Below are positions 26,306 to 35,925 of a DNA stretch of 64,000 nt, in pieces. Source of the stretch: an uncultured Lachnospiraceae bacterium (GTDB lineage Bacteria; Bacillota; Clostridia; Lachnospirales; Lachnospiraceae); NCBI GenBank assembly GCA_910587635.1, contig CAJUNB010000018.1, forward strand, positions 186,001 to 250,000. The letters are read 5' to 3'. Numbering within the stretch: the first letter of the stretch is position 1; each line of letters begins with the position of its first letter. The translations under genes were made by a program, and so were the position numbers. Under the pieces are notes generated by a model. The model saw nothing but the letters and a program-made list of their open reading frames with translations. It did not search any database and was not told the origin of the DNA.

Positions 26306-27511
26306 TCAGTTTTCATTGTCTGGGCAGCGCGAAGCCGTATGGCTGCGCAGGGAGCTTGACCGGGCAATATCTTCCAGATAAAACGCCATTTTCAGCAAAA
26401 GGGCATCTTCGGAGTCATCCATATTCTGTGGCAGGAGAGAACGTATTTTTTTCAGGCGGTAGTTGATGGTATTCCGGTGGGTGAACATGGTGCTGGCGGT
26501 GTCGAGGATACTTTCGTTGCAGCGATAGTAAACTTTCAGTGTATCAAAAAGTTGTGTTCCGTTTTCCATATCAAATAATTTAAGGATACCGATGGACTCC
26601 CGGTAAATATGCTGGAGGATGTCCGGGTTCGCGATGGAATAGACGAGCCGCCGCACGCCGAAATCCCGGAAGAAAAAATAGTCTTTGCCGACCAGCCGGG
26701 CATGTTCCAGAGCACGGACCGCATTTTGGTAGCTGTATTTTAAATTTTTCAGAGAAGTGACCTGCTCTCCGATGCCGATGATAGGGTGTGTGGGCGAGGG
26801 CACACTGCCGGGAGCCTTTTGCAGCTTGCTGCTGGACAGGAAATTTTTTAAAAAATCTATAATCGTTTCTTCGAGGCAGTCATGGACGATCAGTACATGG
26901 CTGTCTTCTTGTAAAAAGAGGTGATGGCTGATCTGTAGAGAATCCAGATGATTGCGAATATTGATGGTGGAAATGGCATGGCTGATGAGCAGTACGTGCC
27001 AAAAACCACTGTCAGGGAAACTATGGGCCTCCAGTTTGGCATATTGTTCCAGAGAGAGGGGGCGGCCTTCCATAAGATTGGAGAAAAGCCTGGTTATGGC
27101 ATTTTCCAGATAATTCTTCATAAAAATACGGTTGCACATATCCTGAGAGATGTCTGCGATATGGACTTCCCAGGGCATGCTGAACAGAGGAAAGTTGTGC
27201 TGATTGCACAAGTCATAGACTTCCTGGGGAATTTGGTTTGCCTGAATATATTTTCCGGTATTGATGATCAGGGCGGAGCTGGGAGAGGCGATGAGGGACT
27301 TTACCAGGTTGGTAAGGTTGGATGTATCATTTTTCTGGTCCATGCCGGTAGTAATAATCAGTTCATTGCTCCGTATGAAAGAAATATTACCAATGTCTTC
27401 CACGTAGTGCACCCAGGAAATTGGTGCAGAGAGGCCCTTTTCTCCGGCCAGTAATTTTAATTTGTATTGTTTTTTAAATTCATGGTACAGATTACTTAAA
27501 AGTGATTGCAT
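26306..27511 (-). CDS. PucR-family transcriptional regulator
   Basis: 401 residues. An N-terminal PucR domain (about 1-125; WVHYVEDIGNISFIRSNELIITTG) is followed by a middle GGDEF-like, non-catalytic region and a C-terminal helix-turn-helix (about 330-390; CNESILDTASTMFTHRNTINYRL). The family activates catabolic or transport genes in response to small nitrogenous ligands. It is divergent from the oligopeptide-type ABC operon and is the obvious candidate regulator of it. Confidence 0.88.
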   Translation of the reverse strand: MQSLLSNLYHEFKKQYKLKLLAGEKGLSAPISWVHYVEDIGNISFIRSNELIITTGMDQKNDTSNLTNLVKSLIASPSSALIINTGKYIQANQIPQEVYDLCNQHNFPLFSMPWEVHIADISQDMCNRIFMKNYLENAITRLFSNLMEGRPLSLEQYAKLEAHSFPDSGFWHVLLISHAISTINIRNHLDSLQISHHLFLQEDSHVLIVHDCLEETIIDFLKNFLSSSKLQKAPGSVPSPTHPIIGIGEQVTSLKNLKYSYQNAVRALEHARLVGKDYFFFRDFGVRRLVYSIANPDILQHIYRESIGILKLFDMENGTQLFDTLKVYYRCNESILDTASTMFTHRNTINYRLKKIRSLLPQNMDDSEDALLLKMAFYLEDIARSSSLRSHTASRCPDNEN

Positions 27512-27741
27512 CGCTGTAAATATCCTTTCGCTCAGATAGAAAATCTGTTCCTATAGAACAAAAATATAAATGTGCAGCTCTCGGAGAGGAATACTTTTTT
27601 TATCATACTAAATTTTTTGATTGTGCGTCAAGCACAAACCGGAGGGAAATTATTGTGAGTGGTATGCATTGTTTGAGAATGGGAGAAATGATATTCTGAT
27701 CATAACACTTTACTGTGATGAATCACAAAGGAGGAAGAGAT
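27512..27741. promoter_or_regulatory. Intergenic control region between pucR-type gene and peptide ABC operon
   Basis: A half-copy of the short palindromic repeat (TTCCTATAGAAC, 27548-27559) and a hairpin TTGTGC-GTCAA-GCACAA near 27620 lie here. AAAGGAGGAAGAG directly precedes ATG 27742. No consensus promoter is clear. Confidence 0.35.
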
Positions 27742-29348
27742 ATGAGAAAAAGAGGACTGAGTTTGCTTCTGACAGCGGCTATACTGACCGGCACATTGAC
27801 CGGTTGTGGAAATTCGGGGGGGGTAATGCGACAGACGCTGGACAGAGCGTACCTGCGGCTGCGATAGACCCGAATAAGATTGCCGTTGTGGCAATGGGAG
27901 ATTATCTTGTGCAGGATTGGGATCCGGCGATTTCCTACGGTGTAGATCCCCGTGTGCTTTGCAATGTGTATGAGACATTGCTGACGAGCAATCCTGACGG
28001 AACTTATAATAATGTCCTGGCGACAGAGTGTGAGGGGAGCGAAGACGGCCTCACATGGACATTCAAGCTGAGAGAGAATGTCAAATTCCAGGACGGAACA
28101 GACTTTAACGCAGATGCTGTGAAATATGCGATTGACAGAACGATTGCCATGGATAAGGGCGGCGCCTATATCTGGGGGCCGGTAAAGGAAATCAAAGTAA
28201 TTGATGATTATACAGTGGAATTTTCCTTAAATTATCCGGTAGATCTTCGGGAGATCGTATCCTGCCAGTATGCTGCTTTTATTTATGCCCCGTCGGCGGG
28301 GGAAGATCTGGAAGAATCTTCCGCATGGTTCTATGAATGCAATATGTGCGGAACCGGACCCTATACACTGCAGGAGTTTTCCAGCGGCAGCCATCTGATT
28401 CTGAAAAAGTTCGACGATTACTGGAAGGGTTGGGAAGGCAACCATATCGAGCAGATCGTCTTTAAATCTGCGGAAGAATCCACGACGAGGCGGCAGATGA
28501 TAGAAGGCGGAGAGGCGGATCTGGCGTTTGATATCGTTGCCAGCGATGCGGAAGCGATGGCGGACAATGCCAATCTGTCCATAGAAGTGACAGAGACGGA
28601 AAAGAATCTGCAGTGCTTTTTGAACGTGGAGGCAGGACCGTTCACGGATAAAAAGGTGAGACAGGCCATCGCCTATTCTTTCCCTTATCAGGATGTGATC
28701 GACTATGTACAGTACGGGAAATACGCTACGCTGCCTGTGGATGTGATAGCGCCGGCTACCCTTATCGGCGTGACAGAGTCCATTCCCTATACATACGATA
28801 TGGACAAGGCAAAAGCACTTCTGGAAGAGGCGGGGATGGCGGAAGGATTTGAGATTACCGCCTCCTATCACAACATTGATGAAGATACGAAAAAAGTGCT
28901 GGAGCTCTGGAAATCGGAGCTGGCAAAACTGAATGTGACACTGAACATCGAAACAAATTCCTGGGAGGTGGTATATAACAAGGCAAAGAGCAGCAACCCG
29001 GAAGAAAGAGACGATATCTTTGTGGCAAAGACATTTGCAGATACCAATACTTCCTACGGCCCTTACAGCACCTGCGTGGAGTCAGGTGCAGGATGGAATT
29101 TCTCGGGCATCAAGAACCCGGAATATGATGAAAAAATCGAAGCAGCCTATCAGGCGGCAGCTTTTGATCAGAAGGAATACATTACCCAGATGCAGGAAGT
29201 GGGAGCCGAAATCGCAGATGATTGCTTCCAGATGAATCTCTATGATTTTTCCCAGATTACGGCTGTGAGCAATAACTTCCATGGCTTTACGATGAACCCG
29301 GCTTACCAGGGAGCGGTTCCCTTCTATGATTGTTATAAGGGAAATTGA
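27742..29348 (+). CDS. Family 5 extracellular solute-binding protein (peptide ABC), frameshifted at a G8 tract
   Basis: A strong ribosome binding site leads into ATG 27742 and a lipoprotein signal (RGLSLLLTAAILTGTLTGCG). That frame hits a stop about 120 bases on. The rest of the protein (NATDAGQSVPAAAIDPNKI, then about 500 residues of SBP_bac_5 fold) is in another frame. The two join if the G8 run at 27816-27823 has nine G. The mature part is complete (YETLLTSNPDGTYNNVLA; LRENVKFQDGTDFNADAVKYAI). As written the gene makes no full lipoprotein. This could be sequencing error, mutation or slippage-based phase variation. Confidence 0.85.
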
Positions 29349-29388
29349 CTGAAAAGGCAGCAGCCCTGTCTGTAAGGAGACTGATGAA

Positions 29389-30399
29389 ATGATAAAATAC
29401 ATTATAAAACGATTGCTGCTCGGTATTCTCGTATTGTTTGGGGTGACAGTGATCACCTTCAGCATCACCCATCTGCTGCCCTCCGACCCGGCGAGGAGCT
29501 GGGCGGGAGCAAAGGCAACGGAAGAGCAGGTGGAGGCGGCCCGGATTGAGCTGGGACTGGACCGGCCGGTACATGAGCAGTTTTTGAAATATCTTGCGGA
29601 TCTGTCCCATGGCGATCTGGGAGTCTCTTATACGACGAGACGCCCCATCACCACAGAAATGTCAGAGGCGATCCCCGCCACACTGGAGCTCGTATTCTAC
29701 GCCATCTTTATCGGCGTACTGTCCGGTGTGGTCATGGGTGTCCTGGCGGCGAAGTACAAGAACCGGCTGCTAGATCATCTGGTGAGACTGTTTGCCATCG
29801 GCTCGGCCTCTATCCCTTCTTTCGTGTTTGCCATGGTATTGCAGCTGATCTTTTTTCAGAAGCTGCATTTACTGCCTCTGGGCGGCAGGCTGAGCACGAC
29901 GGCTTCGATCTTTTATACGATACCCCATATCACCGGATGGCTGACCATTGACAGCCTTCTGGTGGGGAATTTTGCCCTGTTCAAGGATGCGTTGATTCAT
30001 CTGATTTTGCCGGCAATTCCCATCGCCGTATATCCTGCGGGGACAGTGGCCAGGATGACCCGCTCCAGCCTGGTAGAAGTTTTAAATGAAGATTATATTA
30101 TGGCTGCCAGATCTTACGGTATGAAGGAAGGGAAAGTGCTCTGGAAATGTGCGCTGAAAAATACCGTTGGAACGACGGCAACCGTTACGGCTCTTTCTAT
30201 CGGCTATACGCTGGTAGGAACTTTCCTCGTGGAATCTATCTTCGGATGGCCGGGTATCGGAAAATTCATGTCGGATTCTGTCACATCACTGAACTATCCG
30301 GCGATCATGGGCGCCACGCTATTTTCTACAGTGGCATATCTGATTCTGAATCTGATTGCCGATATCATTGTGGCACTGGATCCCCGTGTCCGAATATAG
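29389..30399 (+). CDS. Peptide/nickel-type ABC transporter permease (DppB family)
   Basis: 336 residues, about six membrane helices. IIKRLLLGILVLFGVTVITFSITHLLP is the typical DppB N-terminus, and the EAA loop reads DYIMAARSYGMKEGKVLWKCALKNT. It forms the channel with the next permease. It starts 40 bases after the binding protein and ends 14 bases before the second permease. Confidence 0.94.
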   Translation: MIKYIIKRLLLGILVLFGVTVITFSITHLLPSDPARSWAGAKATEEQVEAARIELGLDRPVHEQFLKYLADLSHGDLGVSYTTRRPITTEMSEAIPATLELVFYAIFIGVLSGVVMGVLAAKYKNRLLDHLVRLFAIGSASIPSFVFAMVLQLIFFQKLHLLPLGGRLSTTASIFYTIPHITGWLTIDSLLVGNFALFKDALIHLILPAIPIAVYPAGTVARMTRSSLVEVLNEDYIMAARSYGMKEGKVLWKCALKNTVGTTATVTALSIGYTLVGTFLVESIFGWPGIGKFMSDSVTSLNYPAIMGATLFSTVAYLILNLIADIIVALDPRVRI

Positions 30400-30413
30400 T
30401 GGAGGAGAAAACT

Positions 30414-31295
30414 ATGCTGAATAGAGAAATATTACGTTCCAAATGGAAGGAACTGAAACTTTCCATGTATCTGTTAAACAGAAACATGCTGACAAGAATT
30501 TCCATTATTTTACTGATACTGTTGATTGTAAGCGCTTTCCTGGCACCTGTGATTTCTCCTCATCCCCAGGATGCCCAAAACGCCACGAATCCTGAGATTT
30601 CCCTCCAGGGACCGAGCCAGGAGCATCTGTTTGGTACGGACGAACTGGGGAGAGACATTTTGAGCAAGACTATTTATGGTATTCGGATTTCCTTAAGTTC
30701 CGCACTGATCACCGTCTTCTTTGCCATGGTGATCGGGACACTGCTGGGGGCAGTTGCCGGAACGGTGGGAGGGGTTCTGGATGAGATCATTATGCGGATT
30801 ACCGATATTTTTCTGAGCTTTCCGTCCCTGCTGCTGGCCATTGTGATTTCGGCTTTTCTCGAGCCGTCCCTGCAGCATGCCCAGATGGCCATGGTAATCT
30901 CCTGGTGGCCCTGGTATACAAGGATTATGAGGGGCGAAGCGATTTCCATAAAGGAGCGGCAGTATATCAAGGCGGCGGATACGATCGGAACGCCCAGAGT
31001 GGTTTCGATTTTCAAACATATCATTCCCAACGGCCTGTCGCCCATTATCATCCAGGCGTCTCAGGATATGGGAGCGGTGGTTCTGACAGTGGCCAGTCTT
31101 GGATTTTTGGGGCTTGGGGCGCAGCCGCCCACACCGGAATGGGGACTTATGGTGAGTACGAGTAAAAGCTATTTTATGAATGCCTGGTGGTACACGGTAT
31201 TCCCCGGCGCTGCCATTTTCATTACGGTGCTGATCTTTAATGTGATCGGGGATGGGTTGCGGGAAGTTCTGGATCCCAAGACGAGAAAAATATAG
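30414..31295 (+). CDS. Peptide/nickel-type ABC transporter permease (DppC family)
   Basis: 293 residues from ATG 30414, which follows GGAGGAGA. HLFGTDELGRDILSKTIYGIRISL and the EAA loop ERQYIKAADTIGTPRVVSIFKHIIPN match DppC. Five or six membrane helices are visible. The partner of the preceding permease, in the same operon. Confidence 0.94.
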   Translation: MLNREILRSKWKELKLSMYLLNRNMLTRISIILLILLIVSAFLAPVISPHPQDAQNATNPEISLQGPSQEHLFGTDELGRDILSKTIYGIRISLSSALITVFFAMVIGTLLGAVAGTVGGVLDEIIMRITDIFLSFPSLLLAIVISAFLEPSLQHAQMAMVISWWPWYTRIMRGEAISIKERQYIKAADTIGTPRVVSIFKHIIPNGLSPIIIQASQDMGAVVLTVASLGFLGLGAQPPTPEWGLMVSTSKSYFMNAWWYTVFPGAAIFITVLIFNVIGDGLREVLDPKTRKI

Positions 31296-31308
31296 GGAGC
31301 ATTCAATC

Positions 31309-33087
31309 ATGGAAAAATTTTTGGAAATAAAATACTTAAAAATAAAGTACAAGACGCTGGATGAAGAAAAAACGGTGCTGGATATAGAACATCTGGAAAT
31401 CGAAAAGGGGACGACTTTTGGACTCGTAGGGGAGAGCGGAGCGGGAAAGACTGTGCTGGCACAGACGATTCTGGGACTGCTGCCCACGCCGCCGGGGGTC
31501 ATAGAGTCCGGGGAAATCTGGATGGACGGAGAAAACCTTCTGACAAAGAGTATGAAAGAAATGGAAACTCTCAGAGGTTCTAAAATGGCGATGATCTTTC
31601 AGGATCCGTTGTCCTGTTTAAATCCGGTATTTACCGTAAAGCAGCAGATGATGAATGTAGTAAATGCCCATAAGAAGGTGTCAAAGGCGGAGGCGGAAAA
31701 GCTGATTTCTGATATGGTCAGGAAAGTGAAACTCCCGGACCCGGAAAGGACAGTGGAGAAATATCCCCATGAGCTTTCCGGCGGCCAGAGGCAGCGTATT
31801 ATCATTGCCATGGCGCTGCTGTGTGGGGCGGAATTTCTGATTGCAGATGAGCCTACCCGTAATCTGGATGTGACGATACAGGCGGGGATTTTGAAACTGA
31901 TCAGTGAGCTGCAGGAAGAATTTCAGGTGACGGTATTGTTTATCGCCAACAATCTGGGGCTGGTCTCTGCGGTCTGCGACAGGGCGGCTATCCTGCGGGA
32001 AGGAAAAATTCTGGAGCAGGTGAGTGCAAAGCGGCTTCTGGAAGAGGCGAAAGCGCCCTATACAAAACAACTGATCGGCGCTATCACACCGGATGGCAGT
32101 GGGACTCATCATGCCTATAATGCCTCGGACGTGATACTGGATGTCAAAAACCTAAAGAAATATTTCCCGGTAAAGAACGAGTTTTTCAGTAAGAAAGGGC
32201 TTTCTGTCAAGGCGGTGGACGATGTTTCCCTGACGATTGCGAGAAAAGAGACGCTGGGAATCGTGGGAGAATCCGGCTGTGGGAAATCCACTCTTGTCAA
32301 TACGATCATGCTGCTCCACAAGCCTACATCGGGAGAAGTTACCATGTTCGGAAAGGACATCAACCATATCAGCGGGAAAGAGCTGCGGGAGCTGAGAAAA
32401 CAGGTACAGATCGTATTTCAGGATCCGTTCTGGTCCATGGACCCCAGATGGCTCGTAAAGGATATCATCGGGGAGCCTGTCCGGGTCCATGAGAAATTTT
32501 CCATGGACGAATATGTAAGGACGGTACAGGAAATGGCGGAACTGGTAGGATTGGAAAAGGAGGATGTTTTCAAATATCCTCATGAATTTTCAGGAGGCCA
32601 GAGGCAGAGAATCGCCATTGCAAGAGCCCTTTCCGTCAGGCCGAAACTGATTATTCTGGATGAGCCTACTTCGGCTATCGATGTGATGTCCCAGGCGCAG
32701 ATTTTGAAACTGCTGGATGAGCTGAAGGAGAGTATGAAACTTTCCTATATCATTATTTCCCATGATATGAGCGTGGTGAACTATATGGCGGATAATATTA
32801 TCGTCATGTATCTGGGGAAGATCGTGGAACAGGGAGCTGCGGACAGGATTTTTAAGGATCCAAAGCACCCCTATACAAAGGCGCTGTTTGATGCCATACC
32901 GGATATCCATACGAACAGCATCGACGAGTTGGCGATTATCACCGGGGAGGTTCCCAGTGCGATCAATCCGCCCCGGGGATGCAGGTTCCATCCCAGATGT
33001 GAATGTTGCATGGAGCGGTGTAAGACAGAGAATCCTGAAATGAGGGAGGTGGACGGCAGACTGGTAGGATGCCATTTGTATGAATAA
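31309..33087 (+). CDS. Fused peptide ABC transporter ATPase (DppD-DppF type)
   Basis: 592 residues with two complete ABC domains that are separate proteins in Dpp/Opp. Domain 1 has GESGAGKTVLA, LSGGQRQRIIIAMAL and LIADEPTRNLD. Domain 2 has GESGCGKSTL, FSGGQRQRIAIARAL and LIILDEPTSAID. The C-terminal oligopeptide-type Cys motif (CRFHPRCECCMERC) follows. The first D-loop Arg-Asn in place of the usual Thr-Ala is unusual. The start is ATG 31309, after GGGAG. It overlaps the next gene by 8 bases. Confidence 0.94.
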   Translation: MEKFLEIKYLKIKYKTLDEEKTVLDIEHLEIEKGTTFGLVGESGAGKTVLAQTILGLLPTPPGVIESGEIWMDGENLLTKSMKEMETLRGSKMAMIFQDPLSCLNPVFTVKQQMMNVVNAHKKVSKAEAEKLISDMVRKVKLPDPERTVEKYPHELSGGQRQRIIIAMALLCGAEFLIADEPTRNLDVTIQAGILKLISELQEEFQVTVLFIANNLGLVSAVCDRAAILREGKILEQVSAKRLLEEAKAPYTKQLIGAITPDGSGTHHAYNASDVILDVKNLKKYFPVKNEFFSKKGLSVKAVDDVSLTIARKETLGIVGESGCGKSTLVNTIMLLHKPTSGEVTMFGKDINHISGKELRELRKQVQIVFQDPFWSMDPRWLVKDIIGEPVRVHEKFSMDEYVRTVQEMAELVGLEKEDVFKYPHEFSGGQRQRIAIARALSVRPKLIILDEPTSAIDVMSQAQILKLLDELKESMKLSYIIISHDMSVVNYMADNIIVMYLGKIVEQGAADRIFKDPKHPYTKALFDAIPDIHTNSIDELAIITGEVPSAINPPRGCRFHPRCECCMERCKTENPEMREVDGRLVGCHLYE

Positions 33088-34012
33088 AAAGATGGTGCAC
33101 GGTTATATCCGTATCTTTATCAGTGCGGTCATGTGGGGATTGATACCGGTGTTTACCCGGCTGTTGTATGCTGCTGGCTATAAACCGTTGGAGGTTGCGT
33201 CGATACGGGCATACATAGGAGCGTTTCTGGCAGGACTTGCTCTGGTTCTCTCCGGGGAACTGAGAAGGTTTCGGATAAAGGATGGAGGATTCTATCTCTT
33301 TTATGGGCTGTTTGCCATATCGGGTGCATTTTTGTTTTACGCTCTGTCCATGAGCATGTTATCAACGGCGATGGCAGCAGTGCTTTTATATACAGGGCCG
33401 GCCTTTGTCATCGTATTGAGCCGCTTGCTCTACCGGATAAAGATCACACCGGTTAAGCTGTTTTCTCTGTTGCTGACGATCGCAGGATGTGCCCTCGTTG
33501 TGAGGATCTATGATTTCACCAGCTTTCGGGCAAGCCTGGGAGGCATTCTTATCGGCCTGTTGTCGGGCCTGTGTTATTCTATTACTACAGTGCTTGCGGT
33601 AAAGGGGAGAGAAAAGTATTCCGGGAAAATGAACAGCTGGCTCATTCTTGTCTTTGGCATGCTTCCGTTTCTGTTTGTCTCCCCGCCGGGGAAAGTGCAG
33701 GTGCCGGAAGTGGAGCAGTGGATTCTGCTTTTTGGGATTGCCGTCTGCTGTAGTGTCTTTCCCTATACGATCTATCTGTCCGCCATGGGTGAGGGACTGG
33801 ACGGCGGCCTGGCCAGCATTATCGCCACAGTGGAGCCTGTGGCGGCCACGCTGTTTGGCTGTCTGTTTTTTCGGGATACTCTGGAATGGCTGCAGGTGTG
33901 CGGAATCGTAGTCGTTATACTGGGAGTGGTGCTTCCTCTTTATGGAGAAACGGCATCGAAAAAACAAAATACCAAGATGGATACGGGGCCGGTAGAAGTA
34001 AGGGCCGGCTAG
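33080..34012 (+). CDS. EamA-family (DMT) transporter
   Basis: 310 residues with ten hydrophobic helices in two EamA repeats (IRIFISAVMWGLIPVFTRLL; GGILIGLLSGLCYSITTVLAVKG; LASIIATVEPVAATLFGCLFF). The family exports amino acids or other metabolites. Its start lies within the ATPase gene, so it is part of the ABC operon and may export or take in products of the same substrate; that link is inferred. Confidence 0.88.
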   Translation: MNKKMVHGYIRIFISAVMWGLIPVFTRLLYAAGYKPLEVASIRAYIGAFLAGLALVLSGELRRFRIKDGGFYLFYGLFAISGAFLFYALSMSMLSTAMAAVLLYTGPAFVIVLSRLLYRIKITPVKLFSLLLTIAGCALVVRIYDFTSFRASLGGILIGLLSGLCYSITTVLAVKGREKYSGKMNSWLILVFGMLPFLFVSPPGKVQVPEVEQWILLFGIAVCCSVFPYTIYLSAMGEGLDGGLASIIATVEPVAATLFGCLFFRDTLEWLQVCGIVVVILGVVLPLYGETASKKQNTKMDTGPVEVRAG

Positions 34013-34088
34013 GCAGAAAATATCGACTCCATGGAAAATATCGGTTGGCAAAAGATAAGATTATGAAAACCATGTGGGAGATAAGGCT

Positions 34089-34940
34089 ATGATAGAAAAG
34101 ATACAGAAATTTATAAAAGAAAAGGGACTGAACATTTATGACATAGCTGTCATGACAGAGAGTGGATTGCAGTGGGCATATTGTCAGCCATGTAATCCCT
34201 GCAATGAGAATTATTCCATCACCAAACTGTTTATTGCCACTGCAGTAGGGATTCTGTATGACAGGGAAGAGGTCGGACTGGACGAGAGGCTGACAGATCT
34301 CCTGAAAGGGCAGTTGCATTTTTCATACGATACCATATGGGACAAAGTGACAGTCCGACACGCCCTTCGGCATATGACGGGACTGGAAGAGGGGACGCTG
34401 GATATTGACCGTGACGACATCCGTGACTATGAAACAAAAGATTTCCTGGAATACGTTTTCGGGTATCCTCCCACAAAGGAGCCGGGAACACACTATCAGT
34501 ACACAGACGTATCCCATTATCTTCTGTCAAGAGTCATTACCGCTCTGACAGGAGAGGCTGCGGATGTCCTGATCGGAGACGAAATAGCGCAGCCCCTTGC
34601 TTTTCGTCAGATGAGCTTTTGCAGGTGCCCGCTGCACTATACGATAGGAGGAACCGGCTCTTATATGCGGGCCGCGGATGTGGTAAAGCTGGGCTGGCTC
34701 TATCTGAATGACGGCGTATATGAAGGAAAGAGGATTTTGTCCCAGGATTGGGTGGAGCTGACTGAAAAAGAAGAATATATGGATGTCGGCTGTCTGTATG
34801 ATACGAGTTTTATCGGAAAGAGTGGTATGAACGGCCAGATGGTGATGTACAGCAGGAGAAAAAATGTGGCCGTTGCCTGGCACGGATATGAACCCGAGGA
34901 AAAAGACCGAGAGATGATACCTTTTATCGAGAGTTTATAA
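34089..34940 (+). CDS. Serine hydrolase of the beta-lactamase/PBP-like fold
   Basis: 283 residues from ATG 34089. SITK (43-46) is the SxxK nucleophile motif. HYQYTD near 136-140 fits the YxN motif with Asp for Asn, and the third motif near HGY is not canonical KTG. No signal peptide, so it is cytoplasmic. Likely a peptidase or esterase acting on the substrate of the adjacent ABC importer, more than a true beta-lactamase. It is the last gene of the run, and a palindromic element begins right after its stop. Confidence 0.8.
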   Translation: MIEKIQKFIKEKGLNIYDIAVMTESGLQWAYCQPCNPCNENYSITKLFIATAVGILYDREEVGLDERLTDLLKGQLHFSYDTIWDKVTVRHALRHMTGLEEGTLDIDRDDIRDYETKDFLEYVFGYPPTKEPGTHYQYTDVSHYLLSRVITALTGEAADVLIGDEIAQPLAFRQMSFCRCPLHYTIGGTGSYMRAADVVKLGWLYLNDGVYEGKRILSQDWVELTEKEEYMDVGCLYDTSFIGKSGMNGQMVMYSRRKNVAVAWHGYEPEEKDREMIPFIESL

Positions 34941-35101
34941 AAGGGGCTAAGATTTGAGTTTTCCCGTTTTTTCCGGGTAGACGATATTACACGGTTTTAC
35001 AAAAATGTCTTTTTCACGGTGCATTTCATTGATATATTTTATAAAACCGTGGATATTTCGGGCCCCGGAAAAAATGGGAAATCCAAAAGCCAAGAGCCTT
35101 G
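34941..35101. repeat. Long imperfect palindrome (MITE-like), internally deleted copy
   Basis: TTTTCCCGTTTTTTCCGGG on the left faces CCCCGGAAAAAATGGGAAAT on the right, and CACGGTTTTAC (34989-34999) faces ATAAAACCGTG (35041-35051). Between them AATGTCTTTTTCACGGTGC and the bases after it, to about 35038, are identical to one arm of the longer element at 51311-51571. The other inner arm is missing here. The element starts directly after a stop codon and ends about 107 bases before the carbonic anhydrase gene. Confidence 0.75.
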
Positions 35102-35207
35102 TATTTTGGCCTGTTATCCAGTATAATGAAATAAGATTCCGGGCGTGTCAGCGCGTTTGTATAGCGGACGCCCGTAAGAGAAAATATTTGGATTGGAGGA
35201 AAGCGCC

Positions 35208-35765
35208 ATGTACAATGATGTAATTGAAAAAATGTTGGAGTTTAACAAAAGTTTCGTAGAGAACAAAACGTATAATCATTTTCTTACAGATAAATTTCCT
35301 GATAAGAAAATTGCTATTTTGGCTTGTATGGATACCCGGTTGACGCAGCTTCTGACAGCGGCTCTGGGATTGAAAAACGGTGATGCTAAGATTATCAAAA
35401 ATGCGGGTGCACAGCTGATCGGTCCCTATGATTCTGTTATGAAAAGTCTCCTGATTGCTGTCTATGAGCTGGGCGCAACAGATATTCTCGTAATCGGTCA
35501 TGATGACTGCGGCGTCAGAGGGTTGAAAGGAGAAGAACTGATTGAGCTGATGAAGGAGAGAGGCATCTCCGAAGAAGCGATTGAAATGGCAGGAAAAGGC
35601 TGCGATCTGAAACAGTGGCTGAACGGTTTTGAGGATATCGATGAGTCTGTCAGCTCCGCTGTACGCCAGATTAAAGAGTTCCCTTTGTTCCCGGCGGAGA
35701 TTCGAGTTTATGGTTTTGTGATGGATCCTGCTACCGGTGCCATGAGAGAGGCAAAGGAAGTCTAA
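35208..35765 (+). CDS. Beta-class carbonic anhydrase
   Basis: 185 residues. Zinc ligands Cys40, His98 and Cys101 lie in ACMDTR and GHDDCG, with the Asp42-Arg44 dyad. It interconverts CO2 and bicarbonate for carboxylases. GGAGG at 35195-35199 selects ATG 35208. Length and motifs fit the small, Rv1284-like beta subclass. A terminator follows and the gene appears monocistronic. Confidence 0.93.
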   Translation: MYNDVIEKMLEFNKSFVENKTYNHFLTDKFPDKKIAILACMDTRLTQLLTAALGLKNGDAKIIKNAGAQLIGPYDSVMKSLLIAVYELGATDILVIGHDDCGVRGLKGEELIELMKERGISEEAIEMAGKGCDLKQWLNGFEDIDESVSSAVRQIKEFPLFPAEIRVYGFVMDPATGAMREAKEV

Positions 35766-35830
35766 GGTTTCGGAAACAGAAAAGGAAAAAGCAATACAGA
35801 ATATATAAAGTGCTTATGATACTTGTGAGA

Positions 35831-35856
35831 AAAGGCGGTCCTGAGGCCGCCTTTTT
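35831..35856 (+). terminator. Terminator after carbonic anhydrase
   Basis: AAAGGCGG (35831-35838) and CCGCCTTT (35847-35854) around 8 bases, followed by T. Confidence 0.85.
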
Positions 35857-35858
35857 CA

Positions 35859-35894
35859 TTCTATAGGAAATCGCTTCGCAATTCCCCATAGAAC
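35859..35894. repeat. Palindromic repeat, complete copy B
   Basis: TTCTATAGGAAAT, a CGCTTCGC-type loop and ATTCCCCATAGAA. Same family as 10604-10640. Here it directly follows a terminator and lies beyond the 3' ends of two convergent genes. Confidence 0.7.
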
Positions 35895-35925
35895 AAAAAT
35901 TTTTATAATTAAATAGCTTTTTCAC

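Noticed and set aside
27621..27741. Open frame upstream of the peptide-binding protein, giving a longer N-terminus
   Set aside because: It lacks a ribosome binding site and signal peptide, and the strong site precedes ATG 27742 in the other frame. The upstream part is an artefact of the frameshift.
34089..34940. Antibiotic-resistance beta-lactamase
   Set aside because: No signal peptide, no KTG motif, and the gene is linked to a peptide-type importer. A general serine hydrolase call is safer.
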